From assembly GCA_943736015.1 (NCBI GenBank), contig OX031070.1, forward strand, positions 26,185,673-26,249,672: a DNA stretch of 64,000 nucleotides. Direction: 5' to 3'. Under the pieces are notes generated by a model. That model searched no databases, was not told where the DNA came from, and saw nothing but the letters and a program-made list of their open reading frames with translations. This DNA is from Tridacna crocea. Lineage: Eukaryota > Mollusca > Bivalvia > Cardiida > Cardiidae. A program made the translations under genes and the position numbers. Within the stretch, counting starts at the first letter, position 1, and every line of letters starts with the position of its first letter. This document shows, in pieces, positions 11,181 through 22,784 of the stretch.

Positions 11181-11661
11181 GAACCAAGCCGTTCTAAGGA
11201 TTGATAAAGGCACTATCGGGCCCCTCTAAAACTCCGATCACAAGGCCCCTTTTTTGGGCCGTAGTAAGTCAGAAAATATTTAGATCTACCACTTTTCATC
11301 CAAGATCAAATATTCCACTGTTTTTTTTTTCAGTCTGATGTTAGTCTTTATAGTACACGAAAGCAACTTACGTCACATTCACCATTCTATGGTTGTTTTG
11401 ATCCTTTTTAATATATTTCTTTTTTTCATATACAAGAACGATAACCTAAGCTTTCAAAACATATTATATAAGAAAGAATTGCCGTTCTTATACTGAGATT
11501 AAAAATTTGATTGTCTCAGCGCCATATAGGGGAACTCAGAGGCTTTTGTCGGCAGCATAGATAGAGATCAGACTGTTGTCTTATCTTGTTCATATATCGG
11601 CCGATCGTTGAGTCATGTCTTTAAGATATAAGAATTGTCTAGAGAACAATGTGTATTGCAT
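11181..11661. other. unassigned sequence
   Basis: No exon or clear repeat. A possible family G trace (GAGATCAGACTG) lies near 11565. Confidence 0.35.
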
Positions 11662-11894
11662 TTAACCCATTACCACACAATCCCTGCTTTTGACGCCCCT
11701 GAGAAAGAAGCCTTTTGAAAACACTGTAGGAAAAGAAAAAAATGCTGGTAACCAGCATTTTCTCCTTTTCCCACAGTGTTTTCTACCCTTCCCAGAACAA
11801 ATTTCATTATTTCAGTCACCTTTATTTTGTCGTCTGCAAATCATGGCTTTCAATTTGAACCAGCCAAAATATTTGTCGTGTGGTAAAGAGTCAA
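11662..11894 (-). mobile_element. family A element, CACTG subfamily
   Basis: The hairpin arms carry a matched change on both sides (AACACTGT and ACAGTGTT instead of CATTG/CAATG). TTAA on the left, TCAA on the right. Confidence 0.82.
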
Positions 11895-11927
11895 ATCGTC
11901 AAAAATGTCGTGAAAGAGTTACAGAGA

Positions 11928-12120
11928 TTCAGATCAGGCGGAGTGATGGTTCGAACTCAATCCAATGTTTCTCTTTCAAACTCTATGTTGTAGGTACTCA
12001 TTAGAATTGTCTCGTTGAGACGATTCTAATGAGTACCCACAACATAGAGTTTGGTGCAGAAAAATTAATATTTCTAATTCTAAAATCAAAATCATTCTAC
12101 ATGTATTTGGAGCTCCGAGT
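11928..12120. mobile_element. family H foldback, copy 2
   Basis: A near-perfect palindrome at 11978-12052, starting AAACTCTATGTTG and turning at GTCTCGTTGAGAC. Outer sequence GGAGTGATGG and TTGGAGCTCC matches the other copies. Confidence 0.72.
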
Positions 12121-12238
12121 TGAAAATGATCTAAGTTTGTTGTAACTGATTTCGTTTTCCAGAAATATTCCATCTTTATGACGGTAACAATACACCTACT
12201 TATGTAACTACGGTCAACATTTTAGTAAGACTCTAGCC

Positions 12239-12465
12239 TTAACTCTTTATCAAACGACAACATTTTAAACTGGTCCAGTTGAAAGCACTTGCAGACGAAA
12301 ATTAAACGTAAATCAAAAATTGAAATTTGTCTCCAGCAGGGTAGAAAACATTGTGGGAAAAGGAGAAAATGCTGGTTACCAGCATTTTCTTCTTTTCCCA
12401 CAATGTTTTCAAAAGGCTTCTATCGCATAGTCGTAAAAACCAGGGATTGTTTGGTAAGGGGTCAA
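12239..12465 (+). mobile_element. family A TTAA-hairpin element
   Basis: Termini TTAACTCTTTATCAAACG and GGTAAGGGGTCAA. The hairpin is intact but for one base (TTCTTCTTT). Confidence 0.82.
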
Positions 12466-12533
12466 ACGGACTTATCCTTACTTAAACAAACTTCACATTC
12501 TGTAATGTAATATATGACAGAGGGTAAAGTTTG

Positions 12534-12745
12534 TTAACTCTTTCCTAAACGACACAGTTTTAGACCTGACCAAATTAAAAGCTTGAGTACGCGACAGATT
12601 AAAACTGAGTCAAAAATTTAATTTTTTACCTAAAAGGTAAGGAAACATTGGCTGCCAGCATTTTCTCCTTTTTTTTTCAAAATATTTCCCAAAGGCTTCT
12701 TCCAGATTGTCGTTAAACTCGGGATACTGTAGTAAAGACTGTTGA
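12534..12745 (+). mobile_element. family A element, left hairpin arm deleted
   Basis: Termini TTAACTCTTTCC and GTAAAGACTGTTGA are kept. Most of the left hairpin arm is gone, so GGAAACATTGG runs into CTGCCAGCATTTTCTCC. Confidence 0.65.
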
Positions 12746-12804
12746 AAAACATGCCGTGTCATTCCCTCGTCTTTTTGGAGGTTATTTTGCCCTGTAACAG
12801 AACA

Positions 12805-13090
12805 ATTAACCCCCGGACAGTTGCCCCCCCCGGACCATTGTCCCCCGGACAATTGACCCCAGAGGACAATTTTCCCCCCGGACCATTGCCCCCAGGACAA
12901 TTCATCCCGGACTATTGCCCCTCGAGGACAATTCCTTGTCCTCGAGGGGCAATGGCCTGGAGGAAATTGGCCTGGGGGGGGGGGCAATAGACCGGGGGGG
13001 ATTGTCCTCGGGGAGCAATGGTCAGGGGAATTGTCCTCAGGGGGCAGTAGTCCGGGGGGTGCATTTGTCCTAGAACCATTTTGCCCCTTG
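12805..13090. repeat. GGACAATTG / CAATTGTCC inverted repeat cluster
   Basis: Repeated units CCCCGGACAATTG run in direct orientation up to about 12930 and in the opposite orientation after it, pivoting on CTCGAGGACAATTCC / TTGTCCTCGAG. Each unit contains the self-complementary GGACAATTGTCC. Strikingly G/C-rich for this window, with strong C-rich/G-rich strand asymmetry. ORFs across it on both strands come from the repetition. Confidence 0.8.
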
Positions 13091-13330
13091 AGGTACTTTT
13101 ATCACAAATGTTGTTTTTTAGATTTTTTTTAAATACTAAATATCTACTTGCATACGTAAAACTAATTCAAAAACATTTTTTTCTCCCCCAACTGGAAATT
13201 GCAAAGCCCTACACCCATATACCTAAATGCATTGACATCAAAGTCGTACAAATAAAGATCAATAGATTCATAACCAAAATATCAAACTCTTAACCAATCA
13301 GGTACTATGTAATCAAGGTCCAATTCTCAT

Positions 13331-13394
13331 GCGGACAGTACATATCTAAGATCAGACCGTATAGTATAGTCTGATCTTTAATTTATCCTGTCCG
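13331..13394. repeat. family G hairpin core
   Basis: GCGGACAGTACATATC... and ...ATCCTGTCCGC pair around GATCAGACCGTATAG. TTAA ends are not identifiable. Confidence 0.6.
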
Positions 13395-13732
13395 CTATAG
13401 GTTCTTTCCAATGTGGCATCCAAATTTCAATAACTGGTTTATTTAAACGGTATATTCATGGCCCGTTACATATACCCCTGTCGCTTTAAGGGCAGAAATT
13501 TAAAACCTTTTTATGATTATGAATAGAGCGCATCGACTTACTTGACCGACTTTTCTGACCGACTGACCGACTGACTGATCAAGTAATTAGAGGATTAACT
13601 TTTCGTTTATGAAGAACAACACTAGATGCTTTTGCCAACATCGTAGATGACATGTAAATTTCAGCGGGCATTTTCAGTCTAGAAAAAAGACCTAGAAGTA
13701 ATTGGAGTATCAAGATAGCTATTGTCCATAAT

Positions 13733-13797
13733 GTTGAAACAAAGCGGAGATCAAACTGCGTGTTTTGTGCAGTCTGATTTTGATCTCCACTAGCTGT
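13733..13797. repeat. family G hairpin core, diverged
   Basis: GCGGAGATCAAACTGCG and TGCAGTCTGATTTTGATC form the arms. Confidence 0.55.
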
Positions 13798-14113
13798 ATA
13801 GGCAACTAAAGTTGTGAAAAGCGCTCTAAGAGTTAAGATCTTATTGCAAAGAATGCGCTGTCTGATCTTGATCAATACCCTCCGCAAAAAATTTCCTGTT
13901 TTCGTCACCGACGCTGACAGGGAAAATTCGAGTTCGGGCCTGTAGGGGAACGGATACCGAAACGTGGCTGTAAAAAATATTTGAAAGACAAGAAACTTCT
14001 GTAAAATAATGAAAGAGCAAATGTTTGCAACACTCAGTCATCCAACCCTCACAACGTTTACAAAGTCGGTGAATCTCCATTTTCTACTTTTCCTACTGTA
14101 TTACACCACCTTA

Positions 14114-14334
14114 TTTACCCCTTACCAAACGATCACTGAGTTTTACAATCCTGAGATAGAAGCATTTTGGAAATATATTTGGAAAAGGAGAAAATGCTGG
14201 TAACCAGCATTTTCTCCTTTTCCAACAATGTTTTCTATCCTGCTTGAAACAAATTTCAATTTTTTGAGTTAGGTTTATCTTGTCGTCTGCAAGTGCTTTC
14301 AATTTGTAAGATTTATCGTTTGGTAAAGAGTTAA
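14114..14334 (-). mobile_element. family A TTAA-hairpin element
   Basis: Left terminus CCCCTTACCAAACG, right TTAA. The inner arms show a matched change (TTGGAAAAGG and CCTTTTCCAA), while the outer left arm is worn. Confidence 0.8.
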
Positions 14335-14427
14335 GGTAATAATTATGTTACATGACCGATTTTTTCACGTGACTATATTTAGTCCAATGTTATATTCGTA
14401 CCAAACGACAAACTAGCCAAGTTTAAA

Positions 14428-14656
14428 GTAACCCATTACCACACAATCCCTACTTTTGACGCCCCTGAGAAAGAAGCCTTTTGAAAACACTGTAGGAAAA
14501 GGAGAAAATGCTGGTAACCACGATTTTCTCCTTTTCCCACAGTGTTTTCTACCCTTTCCAGAACAAATTTCAAGTTTTCAGTCACCTTTATTTTGTCTTC
14601 TGCAAATGCTTTCAATTTGAAACAGTCTAAAATTTTGTTGTTTGGTAAAGAGTTAA
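14428..14656 (-). mobile_element. family A element, CACTG subfamily
   Basis: CACTGTAGG on the left and CCCACAGTG on the right. CAG is changed to ACG at the centre (GGTAACCACG), breaking the hairpin tip. Confidence 0.82.
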
Positions 14657-14769
14657 AAGCAGTTGCAGACGACAGATGAGACATAGTTCAAATTCTGGTA
14701 ATTGTCTTAAAAAGGTTAGAACATAATATATTGTATTTAAAGGACAATATACTGTTAAAAAGGTTAGAG

Positions 14770-15102
14770 CACATTATAAGTAAAGAAGAATAATATTATA
14801 CTGGTTATCAGTATTTTCTGCTTTTCCCACGATGTTTTCAAAACAATTATTTCACAGGGTCAATAAAACAAAGATCGTTTGCTTCAAATATTCCGAGGTT
14901 TAACGATTCCCGAAGGAAAAGCCTTTGAAATCATTGTGGGAAAAGGAGAAAATGCTGGTAACCAGCATTTTCTCCTTTTTCCACAATGTTTTCTTTCTTT
15001 TCATAGACAAATTCTATGATCGGATCCACAATTGAATTGGCCTCTACAAATGCCTCCAATTTCGAATGAATCTACATTTTTTGTTGCGTGACAAAGAGTT
15101 AC
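14770..15102. mobile_element. two degenerate family A elements
   Basis: The first keeps GGTTATCAGTATTTTCTGC and CCCACGATGTTTTC. The second (about 14890-15102) has a good hairpin around GGTAACC with worn termini. Order and spacing suggest separate insertions. Confidence 0.6.
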
Positions 15103-15294
15103 TCGTAAGTAAAGAGTATTACTAGAGACTCCAGCCATCTCATGACCTTGTATACCTGGTGTAATACAAGGACAAACAAATATGGAACAGTATAAAGCAC
15201 ATTCACCAAACAGTCTTATTTCAATACGAATTTTAATGCGAATATCAGCTATCTCATTGAGCGAGGCTTTATTTGAAGATTTCTTGTCTTTGAA

Positions 15295-15683
15295 CATCTT
15301 CGCCAGCCAAGGATGACGATTCACTACGCTACTCTACCCTCGGCGGATCGAGCTCCCCCGATACGCTTTTTCATTGGATGCAGCTCGCTCTAACTGCAAC
15401 GAATAAAATTGCTCGTAGCATTTCATCTTTGATCAAAATAGAATAAGGTCGCTACCTTTCGAATAGAAGGTAAACATGGAAACCCACATGGATGTCTGTT
15501 TATCGCTTCATGTGTATTCGTAAGCGGTTTGTAAAACGATATTTCATTGGCTTTTAGAAGTATGATGTAAAGGGGGGTAATAACCAGCATCCAATAGAGG
15601 GCACGTCGCAGGAATCTGGAAATCGGGATCAATCAGCCAAGGTAAGATCCACGTAGTGATCGTAAACTTAGCTCGCGAAGGTG
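15295..15683 (+). mobile_element. family I Mutator-like element, copy 1
   Basis: Begins CATCTTCGCCAGCCAAGG and ends with the inverted AGCTCGCGAAGGTG. Flanked by an exact 9-bp target duplication GTCTTTGAA at 15286-15294 and 15684-15692. About 390 bp, no ORF. Nine-base duplications are typical of Mutator-like transposases, so I infer a non-autonomous Mutator-like element. Confidence 0.85.
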
Positions 15684-15724
15684 GTCTTTGAATCATCTTG
15701 ACAAGGCCCATATGCACTCCTAGT

Positions 15725-15790
15725 CTTATTCTATAGAATTGTCAAGATTTGAAAATAACGCAGTTTCTGATTGGCTAAACTAAAATGCTC
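15725..15790. repeat. family F arm fragment
   Basis: CTTATTCTATAGAATTGTC and TTTCTGATTGGCTAAAC match the left arm of family F. No right arm. Confidence 0.5.
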
Positions 15791-15809
15791 TTGCTAATCA
15801 GACATGACG

Positions 15810-16013
15810 TTAACCCTTTCGCTGCTTATCGGGACTCCCAGACGTTTTGCGGACAGCGTAGATCAAGATCAGACTGCACAGAAGGTGCAGTCTGATCTTG
15901 GATCTACGCTGTCCGATTTGGAGATTATATTCCCTAAAACATACCTTTTAAATAACAATATTTGGGTTCTTACTATCGAATTGAAAATTTCATTTTAGCA
16001 GTATAAGGGTTAA
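15810..16013. mobile_element. family G TTAA-hairpin element (reference copy)
   Basis: TTAACCCTTTCGCTGC at the left and GTATAAGGGTTAA at the right; 204 bp. The internal hairpin is GCGTAGATCAAGATCAGACT / CAGTCTGATCTTGGATC. The TTAA target and CCC end match families A-C although the hairpin is unrelated. Confidence 0.8.
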
Positions 16014-16420
16014 TTTCGAAATTCTGAATAAAACTAAGAGGTATAGTTACAATAGACAACGGTAAATACGGCACCAGAGATGCGTGATCCCTGAGAATTT
16101 TCTCAGTTAATTTCTATAGACAACATTTAATTAAGGGCGCGATTTTCCATCTTTCCTCCCAAAGCCATATAAGTATAACGTGCATAAAGTCTTTAATTCC
16201 ATCTTGGAGCGCTAACAAAAGCTCTTTTCTATATTCTCCGCAGGAGAAAACTGATGGGACAGCTTCCGGCTGACTCCGTCGGGACATTAGCGGAAAGATA
16301 AACGCATATATCTGAATAAAATTTAAATATATTTGGGTTTGTAGCGGAGGGTTTTCATTGCCGACAAGATATAACATGTCTGTGTTTCATGCATTTGACT
16401 CTTCACAGCGGAGGAAGAAA
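16014..16420. other. unassigned sequence
   Basis: No recognised repeat. The 87-codon minus-strand frame here resembles nothing I know. Confidence 0.4.
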
Positions 16421-16421
16421 A

Positions 16422-16543
16422 GTTTCTTATTTGACTCTTCCTGTTGAAAAGCAAAAGCCTATGTTTAATTGTGTATATGCTATTTTCTTATTTGACTCTT
16501 CATTTTGAAAAGCAAAAGCCTACGTTTAATTGTGTATATGCTA
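16422..16543. repeat. tandem duplication, about 60 bp x 2
   Basis: TTCTTATTTGACTCTTC through GTGTATATGCTAT occurs twice back to back with few differences. Confidence 0.8.
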
Positions 16544-16561
16544 TACACAAAAAGTATACAA

Positions 16562-17095
16562 TTTAAAGGTGGGTATTTAGATTTTGCACATCTCGCCAAA
16601 TTACAAAAATACATATACCAGAGAAATTTATACGAAAAAACAATAAAAATCATCAACAATTAAGAATCATAAAATTACAAAGAAAAGATTTTTTGATGGT
16701 ATTCCCTTAAAAGGCTATGTAGCCTCTTAGCTATTGTAAGATTTCACGCCAAAAATCAAAAAAGCATTGTGAGAATGTCAAGTGACTGTGGCGTGACTAA
16801 TGACGCTTAAATTCCATAACACAACAAACATGTTATTATTTTCCATAATATCTTCATCTGATGCTATGTTTGAAGCTTGGTTTGTGTATTTCTGGTATGT
16901 AAATGAGCGAGTTGCTCATGTAAAGATAAACCACGTGACCCGGGTCGTAGTAAATCTCTAATTTCTGTTGTTGCCAGATAGTTTTCGACTACTCGGGTTT
17001 TATGAATGAAAATCAAAAGGCTTTGGGAATACAAGGATGCTATTTTTGTATTTCTGTAAAATTTTCGTCCCAAAATCTGAAGGGCCACCTTTAAA
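16562..17095 (+). mobile_element. family J element, copy 1
   Basis: Ends TTTAAAGGTGGG and CCACCTTTAAA form a short terminal inverted repeat. The 534-bp interior includes GAGTTGCTCATGTAAAG and TGAATGAAAATCAAAAGG. Non-coding. A second copy is inverted at 33673. Confidence 0.7.
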
Positions 17096-17222
17096 AATCA
17101 CTCTAAATATATGTCATTTCAGATTTTATTTTGGATTTTGGGCCTGTGGCCTTATTTCAAAAGTCACTCTAAATATAGGTCATTTCAGATATTTTTGTAT
17201 TTTGGGCCGGTGGCCTTAAACT
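17096..17222. repeat. tandem duplication, about 65 bp x 2
   Basis: CACTCTAAATATATGTCATT and GTGGCCTTA recur in two adjacent copies abutting the end of family J copy 1. The tail AATAAACTACTTGAATTTG follows. Confidence 0.65.
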
Positions 17223-17324
17223 AGTATATGCTGAATAAACTACTTGAATTTGAATTTGTAGAAATATATTTGAATATAGTCTGTGAGAAATGGTTTGATG
17301 TGTCTTGTGATGCATGATACGAAG

Positions 17325-17728
17325 CATCTTCGCGAGCTAAGTTTACGATCACTAACCTACGTGGATCTTACCTTGGCTGACTGAGCCCGATTTCGAGATT
17401 CCTGAGCGCCCTCTATTGGATGCTGGTTATTACCCCCGTTTACATCATATTTCTAAAAGCCAATGAAATATCGTTTCACAAACCGCTTACGAATACTCAT
17501 GAAGCGATAAGCAGACATCCACGTGGCTTTCCATGCTTACCTTCTATTCGTAAGGTAGCGACCTTGTTCTATTTTTATCAAAGATGGAATGCTACGAGCG
17601 ATTTCATTCGTTGCAGTTAGAGCTGGCTGCATCCAATGAAAAAGCGTATCGGGGGAATGTAAAAATCAAGCTTGATCCGCCAAGGGTAGAGTAGTGTAGT
17701 GAATCGTCAGCCTTGGCTTGCGAAGATG
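17325..17728 (-). mobile_element. family I Mutator-like element, copy 2
   Basis: Inverted relative to copy 1 and 404 bp long. Exact 9-bp duplication GATACGAAG at 17316-17324 and 17729-17737. Confidence 0.88.
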
Positions 17729-17737
17729 GATACGAAG

Positions 17738-18780
17738 CAAGTCATCACACAGCTATGGATCCATATGTGAGCCATCACGCAAAAAGGGATCTACTGTGAA
17801 CTGCGAAAAGTGTCGACCCTCGTCAGACTGCGCGAACTGCACAAGGTCGACACTTTCGCTTTAATGACATTTTCTGTATGAAAAGTGGTCCTTTTACCTT
17901 GTTATATAATCATATTTGAATTATCAGCTTAAACTGACCTGCACTATCGTTGATCTGTTTTCATCTAATTGATGTACAGAATCCCCAGATGGTCCCTTTT
18001 CGTGTGATGGGATTCAATCTATTTTGTCTGACAAGCAAAGTGAATCATGTGCTAAAATGGCCCTTTTACATGGGAAAAATGTGAATATAGCAAAAAGTTT
18101 AAACTCAGGTCAGGTTGTGCGAATTGCAGATGTATTTAACACCCTCCTTTTTTACGAAGCATGGCTCATTTTTGAAAACAGTTACAAATATATACAATCG
18201 AAACAGATTTTTTTCTCCTAAGAATTAAAGAATTAAAGCAAAGAAAAGAATAATAGGTATCACATGATATCACTGTATCACCAATCAACGGACATATTGA
18301 AAATAAAGAAATAAATGTTTAACTGTATTCTTTCCTTCAATTTTCTATTTATGTTAAGATAGTATGTGAAATATACATTTATATTTAAGTCACTGAAGTT
18401 GTTAAGCTTATTTCACATGACACTATTTTACAAGTAAAAGAGTTCACCCTATGACAATCTTCCATTTTTAACTTTCACATAAGGCGTCGAAGTCAAAACG
18501 TTATTTTTTGTATTTTCTGAGAATATTCGCAGAGCAAGGGAAAAAAATTAACTAGCTTATCTTCGACTTCCTCCGCAAACAGTGACCCAAACAATGATTC
18601 CTAAACAGCCTTGACTATTTCATTGCAGAAAGGTTCCACAATAAGGTATACTATGAGGAGGATTTCGGATTGCCTCTGTTCTTTAACCATTTAAACATAC
18701 AATGTCAAGTATTAAGAAGACCTTGGGGACTGAAGCTTTAGTAGGCATTCTGGGACAAGGAAAAAAATATAAAGACATTC
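17738..18780. other. mostly unassigned AT-rich sequence
   Basis: A fragment of family D (GTGTCGACCCTCGTCAGACT with a weak inverted partner) lies at about 17808-17880. Nothing else recognised. Confidence 0.4.
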
Positions 18781-18789
18781 TGTCGTTTG

Positions 18790-19518
18790 AGCCACACTTG
18801 TTTCGTCGTCTACAAATGCTTTCAGGTTGGACAAGTCTTAACCAAATGTCTAACGTTACCGTACCTGTGCCATGAAAAAAAATCACCATATCCAATTTGT
18901 TTTTCATTTTATGCATTTCTCTTTATTGTGCTTATACGTACAGTATATGCAGTCATTTTAAGTCTTGCATATCAATGGTAGACAAATTAAAACAGTTATT
19001 TTCAAAAGGTATAAATTTGTCAACGTTTGTACAATTCATTTTAGCACCTTTTACACCCTCCCCTATTTTTTTTTTTCAAATGTCACGCGTTATGGAAGCT
19101 TTGAACAGTGACTTTGCTCTTTAAACCCATGGCAACACAAATACGTGTCCTTAACGTAGTGGACCTTTCATAGAAAACAGCTACTTCCACCATAATATTA
19201 TCCTTAAAAAATTGCTAATGTTAAAAATGAGTATTATTGTGCTACTTTCACCGAGCCAGTTCTACCTTTTTGTTCTTCCTAGAATTATCATTTATAAATC
19301 TAAAATCACTATATTCTAATTAAAAATATATGTGATAATTAACCCCCCCTTTTCTGGAAACTAACTAAAGTATCAAAAAATAATTTCAACATAGACAGCA
19401 AAGGAATTTCTGGTCGGTTAAAAATGTGCAAAAGTATTATATCTGTACAAATCTGTCTTTATCAATTGTCAAGAAATTTTATGCCATGCTGCTCTAGGTC
19501 TATTATGGGTTCACTACC
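18790..19518. other. family A long-arm trace, then unassigned sequence
   Basis: TCGTCTACAAATGCTTTC with TTGGACAAGTC at about 18808-18840 is a remnant of family A. The rest shows no feature. Confidence 0.4.
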
Positions 19519-19747
19519 TTAACCCATTACCAAACGACAAAATTTTAGACTGGTCCAAAGTTAAAGCATTTGCAGACGACAAAATAAAGGTGAGTGAAAA
19601 ATTGAAATTTAATCTGGGAAGAGTAGAAAACACTGTGGGAAAAGGAGAAAATGCTGGTTACCAGCATTTTCTCCTTTTCCCACAGTGTTTTCAAAAGGCT
19701 TCTTTCTCAGGGGCGTCAAAAGTAGGGATTGTGTGGTAATGGGTTAA
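19519..19747 (+). mobile_element. family A TTAA-hairpin element, near-consensus
   Basis: TTAA at both ends. The hairpin is perfect over about 33-base arms and carries the matched CACTG/CAGTG change. One of the best-preserved copies. Confidence 0.88.
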
Positions 19748-20082
19748 TTAGTGTGCAAAAAAAAAAGGAAAATATGCGAATGCTTGTTACAAGCTCCCTT
19801 TCCAGCAGTTTGCTCTATGTCTTCTTATTCTGTTTTTTTTTCTGTCTTTCAACGCTTTCTACTATGTGCAGAAATTAATCTGTCAGGGAAGGGGTTAATT
19901 TCACTGGAATGCTTTTAAGTATTTCCCTTGACATTAATGGAGTCGAGTAACCGCAAAATCCAGAAAAAAAAAACGGCGAAGCCTTTCAAGCGTTAAGTTA
20001 ATTTGATTTGTCGAACAATAAAACATTCGATTCCAAATTAGAACTGTTTTGTTTGTTATTATGATTACCGTATAAAGTTCTC

Positions 20083-20178
20083 TTAACCCCTTGCCACACA
20101 TCCCGGAGTTTGACAACCCTGAGAAAAAGGGTATTTTGAAAACAATGTGGGAAAAGGAGAAAATGCTGGTAACCACGA
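20083..20178 (-). mobile_element. family A left half, cut at the hairpin centre
   Basis: Runs from TTAACCCCTTGCCACAC to GCTGGTAACCA, then switches to unrelated sequence just past the palindrome centre. Confidence 0.7.
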
Positions 20179-20239
20179 CCTTGAGATCAAATTTAGACTG
20201 CACGTAACGTCAGGGTTTTTTTTCATCTTCGCATTCACA

Positions 20240-20402
20240 GAACATTCTCAGCTTGTTTCTGAAGAATTTGAGTAAGTTTCAAAGTATGGCTTTTTTTTTT
20301 CATTGGCTAAACCCAATTGTTTTAGCCAATCAAACTTATGTTACTGTCTAAATCTGGTGCGTGTATTTATTAGACTAAGAATTTTATTCAGAATGGTTGG
20401 TT
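20240..20402. repeat. family F foldback, degenerate
   Basis: CATTGGCTAAACCC and GTTTTAGCCAATCAAAC form the centre. GACTAAGAATTTTATTCAG and ATGGTTGG continue the right arm. Confidence 0.6.
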
Positions 20403-20499
20403 GTTACAGACCTTGGTACAAAAATAAACAAGAACTTTCAATGTTTGGCTTTTGTTTATTGACAAATATTAACAAAACCTTAAACGATCATTTCGCATG

Positions 20500-21120
20500 A
20501 AATAAAACGATCCCTAAATGAGTTACTAAATTTCTCCCGAGCTCTCTCGTGACAAGGCCGTATAGAGCTGGTTTTTCCTACCATAACTTCCAATCACTAA
20601 AAGTTATATTTTATTGGCATTGACGCAAAACTACGGGTTCGTATGTCAAATGGCGCGATAGATCCCCATTCGCCTGATTGCATTGACTAAACGGTCAGGA
20701 ATGTTCCCTGCTACAGCAAAAGATCGTTAATCATGGTAATTTGTAATATTTTCTGGGGAAAGATTTCTTAGAATTCGTCATATCAGCCCTGCCAATAACG
20801 GACGCCTTTTGACATTGCTTGATTGCTTTTTTACGGTCGATGGCTGGGATGCCGATGAAACTTGTTGGGTTCCTTTGAATTGAGGGTTGTTTGTCAAATT
20901 GAGCATTCGGCGATGGAAGAGAAAAAAAATAAGATATTAAATTTGCTTGTGCAATTTCTGCCTTGATGTGAACGAATTGATTTTGGCGTGCAATTCCGCT
21001 ACATTTGATATTTATTCATATTTCTCTCCAGAAACCCGGCCATTTTAATTTGCATCAGTTTACGCGTTATTTATATCACATTTTTCCAACACCGCAGCTC
21101 ACGATGGTATTACAGGGCAG
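20500..21120. other. single-copy block, possible conserved non-coding sequence
   Basis: No repeat family or exon. Contains AATTGATTTTGGCGTGC and CCATTTTAATTTGCATCAG, which resemble homeodomain/POU sites. Regulatory role is a guess from composition. Confidence 0.25.
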
Positions 21121-21608
21121 AGTTGATAGCTACAAACTGTGGTAGCAACAATAAACGTCTTTCAGTATATATATATATGATATCACAACTCCACCCTTTG
21201 ACGCCAAATTTTATAAAACTCTATTTTTTTTTGACGGCTAAAGTAAGTCAATTGCTGTTGAATAGACATTATTTTTGTTATGGCACAGGTCAGGTCCAGT
21301 TAGCAGATGGTACTTGATAAAGATCATGCACCTACTCTTGTGCAACTTGAGATTGAGAAACAGAAACAAAAAGGCATCCAAATGATAATACTACACGAAA
21401 GCTTTCATTGGAATCTCAAGTCTAACTACGAGTATTTAAGGATTTGTTTGATATTTTCCCAGTGTTTTGTGTACAATAACTAGAGTCTCTTACTTTGATA
21501 TTTTTCCTTTAGACCTCAGCTAAAGAGTGCGGTATTGGTATGTGGGTATCACTCACGAGAAAGTTTCAGAGTAGCACGCAATGAGGACAGATGTCTTCAT
21601 TTACTAAC

Positions 21609-21690
21609 ATTCTTTAGAACATTCTAAGTCCCATTCTCAATATTTTTCTAATGTCATAATTTCTGATTGGCTAAACCGGATGGTGTAATG
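21609..21690. repeat. family F left-arm fragment
   Basis: TTCTTTAGAACATTC and TTTCTGATTGGCTAAACC match family F. Confidence 0.5.
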
Positions 21691-21730
21691 AACACACAAG
21701 AAAAGAATGAAAAACAGATCAAATATGGAG

Positions 21731-21983
21731 TGCAACACGCGAAAAGGATCATTCGGACATCTGCGTAAAGTGTCGTCTCGGATCAGCGTGTGCAGTCAGC
21801 AGAGGCTAATCCGAAACGACACTTTCCGATTGTATGTGATTTTCTGTTTTACGCAAGTCTACTGTAGCACAAAATCCAATGTAGTCGTAAAGTGCCGTCT
21901 CGAATTAGCCTGCGCGGACTGCGCAGGCTAATCCGGGACGACACTTTACGCATATGTCCGAATGCACCTTTTCGCGTGTTGCA
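21731..21983. mobile_element. family D two-hairpin element, copy 3
   Basis: Ends TGCAACACGCGAAAAGG and CGCGTGTTGCA. The outer bases ATATGGAG and CTCCATAT also pair, lengthening the inverted repeat. The second hairpin (CGAATTAGCCTGCGC) is nearly perfect. Confidence 0.82.
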
Positions 21984-22784
21984 CTCCATATAGGAAGTCT
22001 ATGGTTAGAAGGAAAATCAATGGACGACCAAGCTCCAACACGACAAACATATGGATCCTTGAAATGAAAGGGCAAATATTCAAATGCCCTTTTCCTGGTC
22101 AGAATGCGAGACAACACCCAAAGTTCAAAAGAAAAGGGCGAAACGAAGCAAAAAAAAAAAAAGAAAATGTGAATCACGCATGGAAACCTTGCCACGGAAA
22201 CGAAATACAAGGCAAAGGAGGGACAAAGAATGATAGGGAACAAAATGGAGGCAGTGCTCACAATATCTTATTATCATTTGCCAGCGTTTCCATTCCCTTC
22301 CGGCATTCAGAACTGGAATAGTTTACCATAAGTAGCAATTACGGCTCTGTCCCTCGTTGTCTTCAACTTTAGCTAGGAAGCACCTAGGCCACTTTAATGC
22401 CTAAGCAATGTGTTATAAACTTTATATTAGGATTTGTCTAGCGAATCCGGGTTTCAGGATGAAGCATTTCACATCTTTTTTTTGTTTTTCTTTGTAAAGA
22501 ACGTTTAGACAAGCCAAAAGATTCAGTTTTGAAAAATGGCACAAAAATTGAACTCTTTTCAATAATAAAGAAACCTCATCATTTTATTGATAAATTGTTT
22601 ATGTAAAAGCGGTACACAGAGTACATCCAAAACGCAATAAACAAAACGCTGATTTGGTTATTGTGAATAATGGATGAGACAAATATGATAATAAAAACGA
22701 AAGAAATACTACCGTTGTCAGCAAATCATCAGAACTCTGACACATGGTATCATATTTGTCAGTTAATAAACAAGGTATTTTTAA
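21984..22784. other. unassigned sequence
   Basis: Overlapping 118-119 codon frames on both strands (21905-22321) look like chance: a lysine-rich product across an A-run. No repeat recognised. Confidence 0.4.

Noticed and set aside
12610-12990. Proline/glycine-rich frames of 82 and 125 codons on opposite strands
   Set aside because: They arise from the GGACAATTG repeat cluster and mirror each other because the cluster is inverted.
21905-22321. 118-119 codon overlapping frames
   Set aside because: Opposite-strand frames over an A-run and part of family D; lysine-rich or phenylalanine-rich chance products.
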